NCBI RefSeq assembly: GCF_900473965.1
Contig: NZ_UCNJ01000004.1
Span: forward strand, 1 to 64,000
Direction of reading: 5' to 3'
Origin: Synechococcus sp. UW179A
GTDB lineage: Bacteria > Cyanobacteriota > Cyanobacteriia > PCC-6307 > Cyanobiaceae
DNA: 64,000 bases
Positions 35,338-45,457 of this stretch are shown here, one piece after another. Every line of letters starts with the position of its first letter. Position 1 is the stretch's first letter. Position numbers and translations under genes: made by a program. The notes below the pieces were generated by a model that searched no databases, was not told the DNA's origin, and worked only from the letters and a program-made list of their open reading frames with translations.

Positions 35338-36237
35338 TCACGACTGCAAGAAAACTGAGGCAGGCATACCAGAAACATCAACCTCAGCCATAAAAATGCC
35401 ACCAGCAGAAGGCATCAAAGCCAGGCTCTCCTGATCAAGATCATATTTAGCGGTTGTGATATAGAGCTTATCAAATGCAGACCCCCCAAAACAGCAAGAG
35501 GTTACTTGCGAGCAAGGAATTTCTACTGTTGCCAAATGCTTACCATTTCTTGGATCCCAACAAGTCACAGCACTTCCGTTCCAAAGAGCAATCCAAAGCA
35601 TGCCATTACAATCAATAGTCATGCCGTCGGGCGAACAATTCCAATCAGGAGGTATTTGAATGCAGACCTCTCCAGCACCCGCCAAATCACCACTTTCGGT
35701 CAGGGGGAACCGCTTCACATGAAGAGTTGGGGTGTCAACATAATAAAAAGTTTTTCTATCCAACGACCAGGCAAGTCCGTTTGAGATGGTAACCCCATCA
35801 ATCATCTGACTGGACTTAAAAAATTTATTTAACCTCCATAGAGATCCAGCATTAGGCAAAAAATCATAATGAAGGTTGCCAGCCCATAATCGTCCCCAAG
35901 GGTCGCACTTTCCATCATTAAATCGGTGGTTAGACAGATGTTCAATTGGATTATGCAACGGTATTATTTCTCCACTATCAGGATTGATTAATTTAAATCC
36001 ATCAGACGTCGCAGCTAACAAGCGACCCTTGCTTGTTGGCACAACACAACCCACATGGCTAGCTGTATCAATAAAACGATTGGTCTGATGGCAAGGGTCG
36101 AATAAGCCAATGCGTGAGGCTTCGATATCGACCCAAATCAAAAGCCCACGCTCCTCCCACCAGTGAGGACCTTCTGCGAGACGAGCTCCGACATCAAGTA
36201 CGCATTCCGATGCATAGACCCTGATCTGTTGATGCAT
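35338..36237 (-). CDS. SMP-30/gluconolactonase family lactonase
   Basis: 299 residues of a six-bladed beta-propeller. Metal ligands expected for the family are in LAEGPHWW (Glu), ISNGLAW (Asn) and CSPDGMTID (Asp), with HRFNDGKCDPWGRLWAGN as the substrate-side loop. Likely hydrolyses a sugar lactone. The nearby aquaporin and downstream SDR fit a small sugar/polyol oxidation theme, but they are on different strands. Confidence 0.9.
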   Translation of the reverse strand: MHQQIRVYASECVLDVGARLAEGPHWWEERGLLIWVDIEASRIGLFDPCHQTNRFIDTASHVGCVVPTSKGRLLAATSDGFKLINPDSGEIIPLHNPIEHLSNHRFNDGKCDPWGRLWAGNLHYDFLPNAGSLWRLNKFFKSSQMIDGVTISNGLAWSLDRKTFYYVDTPTLHVKRFPLTESGDLAGAGEVCIQIPPDWNCSPDGMTIDCNGMLWIALWNGSAVTCWDPRNGKHLATVEIPCSQVTSCCFGGSAFDKLYITTAKYDLDQESLALMPSAGGIFMAEVDVSGMPASVFLQS

Positions 36238-36634
36238 GAAGAATTTCTGCTAAGAGTTTTGAAATCATTGTGACAACTCCTGCGAAGAATGTCATAGAAG
36301 CAAAGACTTTCAAAATGTCTTATCTTCACAGACAAGATTCATAATTGGTTCTCATTACATCTGCACATCAGATTAAAAGCTGCGTTCTGCACACGAAACC
36401 GAGCAACGGATAGCTAGAAGGCGTTGTGATTATTCCGCGCATCCCTCGAGCGATCCAACAGTGCCGACTCATTTATGAGGCGTGATTCAACATCTGGGAC
36501 CATCCATCAGCGATGTCACTTGAGCCACGTCGACCAGCGACCCCAGTTGCAGCGATGCAGTCCAGGTAAGTGCTGATGACGAAAACTTTAATGTCCTCCA
36601 CTCTTAGGGAATCAAGTCGTCGACTCATCGCAGA
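36238..36634. other. intergenic region, no gene supported
   Basis: Divergent promoter space for the lactonase and the SDR gene; no repeat or hairpin stands out. Confidence 0.4.
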
Positions 36635-37405
36635 ATGACAAGGATTGATCTAAGCGGTGGCCTGGTTGTAGTAACCGGCGGAGCAGGCTCGATCGGCAGC
36701 GCTATTGCCCTTCATGCTGCTCAAGCAGGAGCCAGCGTTGCCGTCTGCGACACCAATATCGAAGCTGCTGGACGCATCGCTGCACAGATTCGCTCAAACG
36801 GGGGCGTTTCCGAAGGCTTCCAACTCGATGTCACCGATGCGGCCGCAGTGAGACAGATCATGCAGAGGTCAGTCGAAAAACTTGGTGAAATGCGCGGCCT
36901 GGTGACCGCCGCCGGGCTTTTACGCACAGGACCACTCGCGACCCAGACCCATCGAGACTGGCAACAAATGATGGCCGTCAACGTTGATGGAACATTCCAT
37001 GCAGTGCAGGCCGCCATTCCCTATCTGAAATCGACAGGAGGCTCGATTGTGACCATGGGAAGTGTTTCGGCGTTCATCGGCTCAGCGGATGGAGGGGGCT
37101 ACACCACCTCCAAGGGAGCCGTGCTCAGCTTGAGCTACGCCGCAGCTGGGGAATTAGCGCCGCAAGGTATCCGCGTGAACAACGTTGCACCTGGTTGGGT
37201 CGACGGAGGGTTTACCCACCAAGCCTTGGAAGCAAGCGATGACCCGGACGCCCTCAGGAGACGAGCTCGCGCACTTCACCCCCTGGGACGCATGGCTAAA
37301 CCAGATGATGTTGCCAACGCTGTGGTGTGGCTTCTCTCTGATCAAGCAGCGTTCATCACAGGCTCAATGCTTTTGGTGGATGGTGGTTTCATGATTCAGC
37401 ATTGA
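36635..37405 (+). CDS. short-chain dehydrogenase/reductase
   Basis: 256 residues. Cofactor motif TGGAGSIG, catalytic SVSAFIGSADGGGYTTSKGA (Ser and YxxxK), and the C-terminal GRMAKPDDVANAVVWLLSDQ, FITGSMLLVDGG typical of classical SDRs such as sugar or 3-oxoacyl reductases. NNAG is replaced by TAAG. Substrate unknown; possibly linked with the divergent lactonase gene. Confidence 0.92.
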   Translation: MTRIDLSGGLVVVTGGAGSIGSAIALHAAQAGASVAVCDTNIEAAGRIAAQIRSNGGVSEGFQLDVTDAAAVRQIMQRSVEKLGEMRGLVTAAGLLRTGPLATQTHRDWQQMMAVNVDGTFHAVQAAIPYLKSTGGSIVTMGSVSAFIGSADGGGYTTSKGAVLSLSYAAAGELAPQGIRVNNVAPGWVDGGFTHQALEASDDPDALRRRARALHPLGRMAKPDDVANAVVWLLSDQAAFITGSMLLVDGGFMIQH

Positions 37406-37585
37406 CAGCAAATCCAGGTTTTAAGTGACCTAAGCATTCCAACCAATGCAATCATGTTGAAACCGCTTTTTGAGATGATTTACTCTCAAGACAATTAACT
37501 TTAAGAGTCTTATCTACAATTACGTTTTGGCCAAGAGATTGAAAGAACAGGGATAAAATTGATATGTAATGAAAACGTTCTGCGA

Positions 37586-38290
37586 ATGGCCCTGTCTCTT
37601 GATCTAAAAACCATAAAAAGGTCTTTCTATGCATCGATTGGAGAAATCGTGTTTGGCATGGAAGATGGAACCGTTACCATCTTTGGACTTGTTGCTGGGG
37701 TTGCAATTACAGCTAATAACAGCACACAAGTTCTTTTAGCAGGAGCTACAGGTGGAATTTCCTCAGCCATATCAATGATGTGCGGCGTTTTTCTTGATCT
37801 TCAATCCGACCACGATCAAGAAAAAATCAAGAATAAGAAACGCTTTATAAAAATCCAAAATGAACCCGGAAAAGCAGCCGATCATTTTCTATTGAAACTA
37901 TCGGACGCTGGAATAAGTGAACAAACCATTTATACAATTCGATCCGAGATCACGGATGACACCAAGAAACTGATCGCTTTGGACTCAGCATTTGATTCGC
38001 AAGAGTCAGACACACCTGATAGTCCATTCATCCATGCTTGCTGGATGTTCATCTCAAATGCACTATCTGCATTGACTCCAGTGGTCGCTTTTGCGTTTTG
38101 GCCACTAGCCACAGCGCGTTGGATATCACTACTGATGACGCTTACACTCCTATTCCTGCTTGGATTTGGGAGGGCAAAAATAGGCCAACGCGCCATCTAC
38201 CCCACCGTGATACAAACCGTTGGCATTGCAAGCTTCGCAGCAGCAGGCGGAGTCATCATTGGACAGATAATCAGCCGAAGCTTTTCATAA
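37586..38290 (+). CDS. VIT1/CCC1 family iron/manganese transporter
   Basis: About 234 residues: a membrane pair at the N-terminus (EDGTVTIFGLVAGVAI, GATGGISSAISMMCGVFLDL), a cytosolic charged helical insert of about 80 residues, and three C-terminal membrane segments. This is the layout of VIT-type Fe2+/Mn2+ transporters, which move metal out of the cytosol. With a ferritin gene 6 kb away a role in iron handling is plausible. TTG at 37559 is an alternative start. Confidence 0.82.
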   Translation: MALSLDLKTIKRSFYASIGEIVFGMEDGTVTIFGLVAGVAITANNSTQVLLAGATGGISSAISMMCGVFLDLQSDHDQEKIKNKKRFIKIQNEPGKAADHFLLKLSDAGISEQTIYTIRSEITDDTKKLIALDSAFDSQESDTPDSPFIHACWMFISNALSALTPVVAFAFWPLATARWISLLMTLTLLFLLGFGRAKIGQRAIYPTVIQTVGIASFAAAGGVIIGQIISRSFS

Positions 38291-38867
38291 AAATTGCTAG
38301 CAAGACTCCGCCAACAACCTCAGCATGCAATCACTGAAACTCTCTACTAATACTGAAGCATCTTCTACTAGTGATCATTAGACTTAAGTCAAAAAAGATG
38401 AAAAATACTTCCCAAATTGCCTCAATAGTCCGCAATTTTTCTGATACTAGAGACCACATGCAATCATTGCTGGATGCAAGTGGGGCTAGGTTCGATATAA
38501 GTTAAGCCTGATCAACAAGCAAAGAAACTGACTTCAACCGAGTTTCCCCCGTATCAAAAAACAGCCTATTGATGACGTGAGAAATGAGATTGTCAACACT
38601 AGGGCGCTCACCAGCGATTGTGGTGGCGCTGAAATCAAGACAATTTATCATTAAAAAGGGTCCATATTTAGACATTTACCCTCTCCGGCTAGAAGAACAT
38701 TCCGACGATTCATCATTCGGATTAACTTAATAATGCCTTTCAACCGACTAAGTCTGAAAAACTGGGGTTAGTTCAGTCCAGTAAGCACAAAGAACACAAC
38801 ACAGATTGTTAATGGGCATGGTCACGCAGCCGCCTTAGAGAACTTGCTGTGCTTTGACAGTGGAAGC
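38291..38867. other. region with at most one very short frame
   Basis: A 35-codon frame at 38398-38505 (MKNTSQIASIVRNFSDTRDH..) has protein-like composition but no other support. The rest holds nothing I can name. Confidence 0.35.
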
Positions 38868-39137
38868 TCAGCTCTCTGTCACCTCAATCAATACAGCAGG
38901 ATTTCCATCGTCGTCTTTGTGGTCTGAGTAACGAAATTCGTCGTCACCGCCAAGCTGGAACCTCGAATCGCTGCAATCTTTACTGCTCCCTTGCAGGATG
39001 ATGCCGTAGTCCTCAACAAGACGTGTACAGGCGCTGATGATTTGCTCAGTACTGGCCTTCCAGGGATGGATGCCTTGAAGATCCTCGGCTCCAAGCAGGA
39101 CTCCATCCAAAACTGCGGAGATTGGATCGGTCGTCAT
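38868..39137 (-). CDS. small hypothetical acidic protein
   Basis: 89 residues from MTTDPISAVLDGVLLGAEDL; the C-terminal half is acidic (GGDDEFRYSDHKDDDGNPAV). The upstream extension of the frame overlaps the DUF1651 gene and is unlikely. No family recognised. It follows the DUF1651 gene on the same strand after 28 bases, so the two may be one transcript. Confidence 0.6.
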   Translation of the reverse strand: MTTDPISAVLDGVLLGAEDLQGIHPWKASTEQIISACTRLVEDYGIILQGSSKDCSDSRFQLGGDDEFRYSDHKDDDGNPAVLIEVTES

Positions 39138-39165
39138 TGTTTGACAGGCTTTCCGTCCAAGAGGC

Positions 39166-39396
39166 TCACCAGAAAGCGGGACAGTGCATCCAGCCAATCT
39201 GCTGCAGTTCCTTGTAGAGAGACACAGCATCCTCATAGGCCATATGAATGCGTGACTTGATCAGAGCTGGCTGGCTGTGAGGCATGGGCCTGCCGTTTTC
39301 GACAACAACCTGGACATCTCCATCAAGAGTTTTGGATTGCTGGTGGAACCGCATTGCCCAATGAGTCTTGGGGTCTTCCAGCCAGGCGTCTGACAT
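39166..39396 (-). CDS. DUF1651 family protein
   Basis: 76 residues: WLEDPKTHWAMRFHQQSKT, GRPMPHSQPALIKSRIHMAY, ELQQIGWMHCPAFW. This W..P..RF..S / RP-P--P-L-K-R / GW order is the DUF1651 pattern known from marine Synechococcus; function unknown. The ATG at 39396 gives the family start. A second member is at 43846-44118. Confidence 0.78.
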   Translation of the reverse strand: MSDAWLEDPKTHWAMRFHQQSKTLDGDVQVVVENGRPMPHSQPALIKSRIHMAYEDAVSLYKELQQIGWMHCPAFW

Positions 39397-39754
39397 AGTC
39401 ACTTGCTGAGGTCTTGCTCTTATCGATAGAGGCCCGTACCCCCTGATGCCCAGCCAAGTACAAATAACTACAAGGAGCGAGCAACTGCACAACTGGGGGT
39501 GAGCGAGTCGGCCTGTGGCATCAGCGACTGCGGCCCCAGCAGACTGTTATGGGGATCAGGCATGACCACGTCAGAGTCGAAGCCGCGATGCTGACTCAGG
39601 ACAAAAGATAACGATCTGCCAGAAATCGCTCATTAAGCCCCAATAAAGTTGCGCTTCACCAGGACTCAAACAACGATGGTTAACGGCGGAGTGAATACCT
39701 GCAGTGAAAAACAAACATTGTCGATCGATGGGACAACAAGATTCAGAACAGAAC

Positions 39755-39767
39755 GAGAATCATTCTC
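39755..39767 (+). promoter_or_regulatory. perfect palindrome GAGAATCATTCTC upstream of metallothionein
   Basis: A 6-1-6 inverted repeat centred 86 bases before the metallothionein ATG. Its sequence resembles sites of the Fur/Zur family. A zinc-responsive regulator would fit the gene it precedes, but no binding is shown. Confidence 0.6.
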
Positions 39768-39846
39768 ACTTTCCTGATGCTGATCATCATGTTGACAGCA
39801 AAGCTGGACGGGGATAAATATGGAGTATCAATCAAGAGCCACTGAA

Positions 39847-40008
39847 ATGACAGTGAACGATCAATCTTGCGATTGCCAACCGTGTGACAACAAAGTTGCC
39901 TCCCACTTGGCTGTGGAGAAAGATGGCAGCACTTACTGCTCTGAAGATTGCGCAAACGGCCGAGCGTCTGTCAATCATCAAGACGAATTAGAATGCTGCA
40001 ACAAGTAA
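39847..40008 (+). CDS. bacterial metallothionein (SmtA/BmtA-like)
   Basis: 53 residues with eight Cys: CDCQPC near the start, YCSEDCANG in the middle and ECCNK at the end, plus His residues, which is the bacterial zinc/cadmium metallothionein pattern. It would buffer zinc in the cytosol. The ATG at 39847 matches the usual start; an in-frame ATG at 39820 would add nine residues. The palindrome at 39755 suggests zinc control. Confidence 0.88.
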   Translation: MTVNDQSCDCQPCDNKVASHLAVEKDGSTYCSEDCANGRASVNHQDELECCNK

Positions 40009-40730
40009 CAGCCCTTATATTTTTACGTATAAGATCCGCAAAGTAATCATATTAAAAGTCTACAGGTTTCAAGACATTATTTGGAAATTGGACATAGTTA
40101 TCCCTTTTAAAGTTATCGGTATCGAGCCTACGGCAAATTCCGTCAGGGAAGTTTAATCTGGTTCCTCTAGGCACAAATCGTCCATCGCAGCAAAGTTGTT
40201 GAAGCGCTTTACGTTGTCTGTGACCAGCGGTTGAGATGATTGACAGAAAAGGTTTTAATCGAGAACCTACTCAAGCAGCCGAATTTGAGCCAAGTCGCCT
40301 CATCACTTAGATCGATAGCCTAAATGTGGTCGTTCTGATGAAACGGGTAACGAAAAAGAGCCAGGCAGGACGATCCAGCCTGGTACTGGCCAAACCGCCT
40401 GAGCTCAAGTCCAAGTCACCTCTAACAGGGCGAGAGCTCCTGCCTTTGCTGTAACTGAAGCCTGAAAACAAATACCAGTTCATTTGCTACTTCATCAGGT
40501 TCCACAATTCAAAGCGGGCAACAAACTCGATCAAACAGGAATCAGCGCAGTTGCCAAGCGAGTCTTGATCAAAGTCGTCAACGCAGCGCACGTCCATTGC
40601 CAATGAATCCTTAGGAGCCCATCAACAACATGCTCAGATGGGCACAAACTTGTTTCCACGGCAGTGTGGATCGGTAGCGATCACTCCCGTCGAGTGGTGT
40701 CGCCGGGCCTCTAAAGCGCCAACAACAGCT
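40009..40730. other. region with at most one short frame
   Basis: A 38-codon basic frame lies at 40338-40454 (MKRVTKKSQAGRSSLVLAKP..). Nothing else recognised in about 720 bases. Confidence 0.35.
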
Positions 40731-41183
40731 TTATTGCTCAAACTCAGACAAGATTGACTGAAAAGCCTCAGCATCATCTCTCTTTGTCGCGGCTGTACGC
40801 AATGCTCGTAAAACGTCAGGACGCTTCGCGTACGGAGAGAAGTCGAGCAAACAGTCAACGACTTCCTCAGGGCTTCCATTTGTGACCAAAACCTTAAGAG
40901 CCCTGTCCATATCCGCAACAAGCTCGTCAGTGCTCCATAGGCAGTTCTGGCGAATGAAATAACGAAGCTCACCAACAACAACATCAGCAGAAAGGTTGAG
41001 CTGTTCTGCCAGTTCGCCAACCTTGTCGTCATCTCCGTCAAACGGCTGATCAAATCCAACAGTGGCGAGGAGTCCATAGTCGACAAACTTCTCGCGCCAG
41101 CTGGAGTTGGATTCAAGTCCAGACTCGATGAGGGCCCACACCCTCTGGTGGGCCTCTCTGAAATCGGTGGGTGCGACGGTCAT
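40731..41183 (-). CDS. hypothetical acidic protein
   Basis: 150 residues from MTVAPTDFREAHQRVWALIE; all-helical composition with many Asp/Glu and no membrane segment or signal. ELAEQLNLSADVVVGELRYF resembles a helix-turn-helix in spacing, but no family can be named. The frame remains open to a TTG at 41252. Confidence 0.7.
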   Translation of the reverse strand: MTVAPTDFREAHQRVWALIESGLESNSSWREKFVDYGLLATVGFDQPFDGDDDKVGELAEQLNLSADVVVGELRYFIRQNCLWSTDELVADMDRALKVLVTNGSPEEVVDCLLDFSPYAKRPDVLRALRTAATKRDDAEAFQSILSEFEQ

Positions 41184-41809
41184 CCGAACCGACCTGCAAT
41201 CATCTTCTATCCAGAATGGCCATGGTTTTAATTCCTTGCTGTAGGGATTCAAGCCCTCTCACAAAATTCAATCTGGCCAACCAGATCAGCATGCTTCACG
41301 ATTGGAGACGGCTGGAAAGCAGACCGTGATGCTTAGACGTGAACAGCCTCACTTTCCAGAATGAAGGTTCAAGTGGCTTCTTGCACCCACAGACCAATAT
41401 TCCAACCTGAACCAACCATTCGAAAGCATCAATAACAAGGACCGATTAAATGCAATCAAAAACTTTTTCATAGAAAGGTATACAGGTGTCAACTGATCTT
41501 ATAAAGATCGATTTAACCTCACCGTTGACTGCATCATTCCATTAATCGTCCAAGGTATTCGTTTATTCGAGGGTGTCAGCCATGCGGGCAAAGATGGTGC
41601 TAAGGAGAGCTTGTTAGTGCTAACAACTCACTATGCATGTCTCTAGAGAGAGAGTCCGTGCCCAGTCGACTTAACGATTGAACTCAGAAGCAGGGTGATG
41701 ACCCTGATCTGGCAGAGGGGTCATGAAGCTTCGCAGTTGCTGCAGGCCGGATGTTCTCAGCCGAACGGCGGTGACCACGGCATGGATCATGGATCAATCC
41801 GAAAGCTGA
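41184..41809. other. intergenic region, no gene supported
   Basis: About 620 bases with no protein-like frame. TGAGAATTC-like or other regulatory palindromes were not found. Confidence 0.4.
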
Positions 41810-42712
41810 TTGAATCTCAGCTGTCGTCGCGCTGAGTGCTTCTGTTCATCACAATCATGGTTCCCATCGTTGCCTGAGAAGTTGGCCAGCCACACATCAG
41901 CTGAACAACAGCTGCTTCTAATTCATCCAATTGGCGTTGGGTTGTCATCGCGGTTCTGGGACCGATTCGTAGCGCACTGGCAAGACCAAGACAGCACGAC
42001 GGATTTACTCAAGCCCGATCTTCTCGGCTGCGGAAAAGCACCATGCCCGGCACGCCCACTGACACCTGAAGACTGGGCTGAGCCTCTCATCCATCTGCTT
42101 CGAGAAAGAGCCAAAGGACCTGTTGTACTGGTCTGCCAGGGAGCGTCTCTGCCCATCGCCCTAGCCATTGAGGCCAACGCTCCCGAGTTGGTGAGCGCAT
42201 TGGTGGCGATCAGCCCACCGGGCTGGCGGGTTCTAAAGCAGGAGTTCCCTCAGAGCAGAGCACATTGGCTCTGGCGCATCTTGTTTGATGGACTGATCGG
42301 CAACTTGTTTTACCGCTATGCAAGGCGTCGCAGATTTCTCGACGGATTTTCCAGAAAAAATTTATTTGCACGCCCTGAATCGGTTGATGACGAATGGCTG
42401 GAGATGCTCAAGCAAGGCTCACGAGCGATGGATACCCGCTGGGCGGTGTACTCCTTTCTTGCAGGCTTCTGGCGACGTGACTGGGAGCCACAGCTGACCG
42501 GCTTGAACATTCCTATTCAGATCCTCTTCGGCATCAACGCAACTGGGATTGGTTCATCCAGGAGCTGGGATGATCTCGAAGAGCGACTTGGTACATACAG
42601 AGAAAAACTGCCCAACGCTTCGATTAGCACCATCCCTGGAAGGAACGTTCTTCCCTATGAGTCAACAGAGGAATGCGTCAACAGCGTCAGGGAATGGGTC
42701 TCAACGCTCTAA
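41810..42712 (+). CDS. alpha/beta-hydrolase fold protein lacking the usual nucleophile
   Basis: 300 residues from a TTG. The fold is seen in LLLIHPIGVGLSSRFWDRFV (oxyanion region), LLKPDLLGCGKAP and the strand before the nucleophile elbow. There the sequence is VVLVCQGASLPIAL, so the expected Ser of GxSxG is Gly. It may be a non-catalytic or re-purposed member. The last part (FGINATGIGSSRSWDDLEER..) would carry the Asp/His region but the His is not obvious. Confidence 0.78.
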   Translation: MNLSCRRAECFCSSQSWFPSLPEKLASHTSAEQQLLLIHPIGVGLSSRFWDRFVAHWQDQDSTTDLLKPDLLGCGKAPCPARPLTPEDWAEPLIHLLRERAKGPVVLVCQGASLPIALAIEANAPELVSALVAISPPGWRVLKQEFPQSRAHWLWRILFDGLIGNLFYRYARRRRFLDGFSRKNLFARPESVDDEWLEMLKQGSRAMDTRWAVYSFLAGFWRRDWEPQLTGLNIPIQILFGINATGIGSSRSWDDLEERLGTYREKLPNASISTIPGRNVLPYESTEECVNSVREWVSTL

Positions 42713-42920
42713 CCAGTCAACCCATCATTTCACTGAGTCCAGAGGGCAGAGGCCCTAACCATTGGGACCTCAGTCACGTGCGCTCCGCAAACACCGGCTT
42801 GCATTGGAGTGCTCGGCAGGAGTGGACGCAGCCAGAAGCCAGACGATCGAGAATGAGTCGCCTGTGACTTCAAAAGACGGCGCCATCTGTTAAAAAGCAT
42901 TCCTCACAGCCCCCGTTCAG

Positions 42921-43073
42921 ATGCCCGTTGATGTCACGGCAATTCTGGTTTCATCCACATTCATGGGAGCCGGGCTGGCATTGGCCAAATTCTTTCCCGA
43001 ATCCTCGCTGCTGGCGGCTTTCTTTTTAGGTGGACTGGCCCTTGTCAACATTGCGCTCTCAATCGCTGGCTAA
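42921..43073 (+). CDS. 50-residue membrane protein
   Basis: MPVDVTAILVSSTFMGAGLA then KFFPESSLLAAFFLGGLALV and a short end. Two hydrophobic segments separated by KFFPESS make a small two-helix hairpin. Composition strongly suggests a real small membrane protein; no family recognised. Confidence 0.55.
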   Translation: MPVDVTAILVSSTFMGAGLALAKFFPESSLLAAFFLGGLALVNIALSIAG

Positions 43074-43845
43074 TCCTCTGACTGCATGTTTCGTGAGCCA
43101 ATCACCTATCGCTCGCTTTTCGATCATCAGACACATTGGTCATGGCATCTGGTCATGCGCTGTAACGATCCTTAGAGCCACTGCAAAACAGACCTCCTGA
43201 GTTTCTGGATGCTCTCGCTACTTAACCTTCACGAAGTTCAAGCACTCAGCAACGACTACCCAAGCAAGCTGTCAGTGTTCAAATCAGCGGAGCTGGTGAA
43301 TGCTCTTTGACAGATCCAAGAGAAACGACAAACTGAGGATCGCTTTGGTTCTGAACTGGCGAAGTCATCGTTCGTCCTGGTGCGAGTAGCAATCCGCAAT
43401 CGGGTCTGGATCTGGGCTCTAAAGGAACTATTGATCTCGGAGCTGCCAAGCGTCGAGAACTGATCAAAGGGAGCTGCAGATTGGTTTATCCAAACAAAAA
43501 AGGACCTGAGAGAAACCAGCTGGCTCGGGCACTGTCAGTGGCAGCATGCATGCCTGTTAGCCACGACAGGATCAAAGCTTCACGCAAACAGCAAGGGCTG
43601 CGTTCTTCAGCTGCCAGAGAGGGTTGATCAACGCCATTTGCGACAACTTCATCGTCCCCGATCCCCAAAACCAACAAACCGCTTTGTAACAGGCTGCCTG
43701 AGCAAGCTTTGAACGCCTTTGCACCTGCATCCATGCAGAAACGTGTTCGTTTTGATACGTTGAATAGTGTCATGGGAGGCAAGTCGAGCAGCCGACTCAT
43801 GACCGTTGGGGAGAGGGAGACGTCACACTCCCTCTTTCCGCAATA
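43074..43845. other. region without a supported gene
   Basis: A 104-codon minus-strand frame (43486-43800) and a plus-strand frame (43709-43918) compete; neither is convincing. Confidence 0.35.
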
Positions 43846-44118
43846 TCAGCTCTGCGGCGGTGAGCAGGGAATCCAACCAATTTTTTGCAAATTGGTCCAC
43901 ATCTCAATTCCGAGATGACGCGGCATCCTCTGCTGCCGAACTGGATTGCCCAGCACTGGAGACCAGCGAAAAGTGCTCAGCAGAACGCAGTCAACGTGCT
44001 TTGTCGAAGTGTCTGGCTTGAATTGGATGAACAGACCTTCCTGACGATTGACCAGCCATCCTGACCAGTGGAGCTGCTGCTGAGACCACGCATCATCAAG
44101 ATGATCGTTGAACATCAA
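43846..44118 (-). CDS. DUF1651 family protein, second copy
   Basis: 90 residues: GWLVNRQEGLFIQFKPDTST, then VLGNPVRQQRMPRHLGIEMW and NLQKIGWIPCSPPQS. The order of W, F-P, GNP, R and GW-PC elements matches DUF1651 and the copy at 39166. Function unknown. Confidence 0.65.
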   Translation of the reverse strand: MMFNDHLDDAWSQQQLHWSGWLVNRQEGLFIQFKPDTSTKHVDCVLLSTFRWSPVLGNPVRQQRMPRHLGIEMWTNLQKIGWIPCSPPQS

Positions 44119-44168
44119 TGCAGTCTGACGGAAATCGAAACGACAGCCGCCTTGCTTTGCGGTTGCCG

Positions 44169-44366
44169 TTACTGAGCCTGAGAATTCTCCATCGGAATGG
44201 GTGCTTCCACAGGCACTTGTTGAACCCCCTCTTTGACTGCCTTTGCAGTGATGAAGCCACCGGTGATCACAACCGCCAAACAGCTCAGGCCAGCCACAAC
44301 ACTAGTAGCCATGATCACTCTGGTCTGGAAGTCAACAGTTGTCTGCTGGCCAGGGCTTGACGCCAT
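44169..44366 (-). CDS. 65-residue single-pass membrane protein
   Basis: A soluble N-terminal 17 residues, one membrane helix (VIMATSVVAGLSCLAVVITG) and a polar tail with VEAPIPMENSQAQ. Looks like a genuine small protein of the kind common in picocyanobacteria; no function known. Confidence 0.55.
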   Translation of the reverse strand: MASSPGQQTTVDFQTRVIMATSVVAGLSCLAVVITGGFITAKAVKEGVQQVPVEAPIPMENSQAQ

Positions 44367-44743
44367 GGAGTCCGTTCATCTGTGTCTGTTCTGGCCCTTA
44401 ATGAAAACTGAAGCAAGCAAGCTTGTCGCTTGACTCGCGACAAGGGTGTCAATGCCAGTGCCTAAGAGGCCAACAAAAGCGACGGCCGATTACCAAGCCA
44501 ATGCGAAAAGCACCCTACGTGGAAGCTCAATAAACAGCAAACAGTCCAACTACAGCCTGTGCTAATAAACCATCAATACCTTCATCAAGCCGTGCAGACG
44601 ATGAATCAATCGATCGTTAATCGCAGGTAAATATGGAATTGAAACTAAAAATGCAGGGCTATCGGATAGCACTCGCAACAATAGATTGCGATAACGAAAC
44701 GTGAAAACTCACCAAAACAACCTCGAATTCACAGAAAAAAACG
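44367..44743. other. intergenic region, no gene supported
   Basis: Divergent upstream space of the small membrane protein and the methyltransferase; no distinctive element seen. Confidence 0.4.
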
Positions 44744-45457
44744 ATGACCACACTGAATTTCGAGGGACCATACGGTCACTCCTATCGCACAAGTATCCGA
44801 AATTCAGTACCGGGTTATGACGTCCTTCACGAGATTGCACTCGCAGCAGTTCACACCATGGCCTCTCAAGCCAATCGGGTTCTTGTGGTGGGTCCTGGTC
44901 CAGGACAACAGCTCCCCGACTTACTAGACGCCTGTCCAAACGCTGAACTTACGATCCTGGAGCCGAGCCAGCAGATGCTCTCGTTCTGCCGGGAGGCTAT
45001 CGCCGACCATGCTGGACGAGAACGGTGCAGCTTGATCCAGGGAGAGTTCAATCAAAAGTTGCTGAGATCCATCCATCCAATCGAATGGGATCTTGTGGTG
45101 TGTCACAACGTGCTGCATCTGTATGAACCCGACAACCAAGTGAGCCTGCTGCGATTACTGGCTCAAAGCACAGCCTTCAATGGCTCACTGCTACTAAGCG
45201 GTTATAGCGAGCCCTCTGAGCAAAAGAGCACGCAACAGATGCTGGAAATTGGGCTTCAGCGCCTTCGCGACCGTCGTCTCAGTGACGATCAGGTCGAAGC
45301 GATACGAAGGAGTCGGAATAGGGACGTGTTCTCGATTGACTCCCACAGAGTTTCATCTGTGCTGTCCGCCGAAGAGCTGACACCTGCACTTCAGCTCTAT
45401 CAAGGCCTGTTTTCAAGACTCTGGTTGAGCAGACGACGAGGAACTGAAATGGGTTAG
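44744..45457 (+). CDS. class I SAM-dependent methyltransferase
   Basis: 237 residues. Motif I is VLVVGPGPGQQLPDLL, the acidic residue after strand 2 is in LTILEPSQQM, and strand 4 is WDLVVCHNVLHLYEP. These support a small-molecule methyltransferase fold. Substrate unknown. GPGPG replaces the usual G-G-GxG slightly but the loop remains glycine-rich. Confidence 0.83.
   Translation: MTTLNFEGPYGHSYRTSIRNSVPGYDVLHEIALAAVHTMASQANRVLVVGPGPGQQLPDLLDACPNAELTILEPSQQMLSFCREAIADHAGRERCSLIQGEFNQKLLRSIHPIEWDLVVCHNVLHLYEPDNQVSLLRLLAQSTAFNGSLLLSGYSEPSEQKSTQQMLEIGLQRLRDRRLSDDQVEAIRRSRNRDVFSIDSHRVSSVLSAEELTPALQLYQGLFSRLWLSRRRGTEMG

Noticed and set aside
40634-41116. 160-codon minus-strand frame
   Set aside because: It is out of frame with the more protein-like 40731-41183 gene on the same strand.
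42673-42867. 64-codon frame after the hydrolase gene
   Set aside because: Overlaps the hydrolase end in another frame and has biased composition.
43486-43918. Overlapping frames of 104 and 69 codons on opposite strands
   Set aside because: No evidence favours either; no motif.
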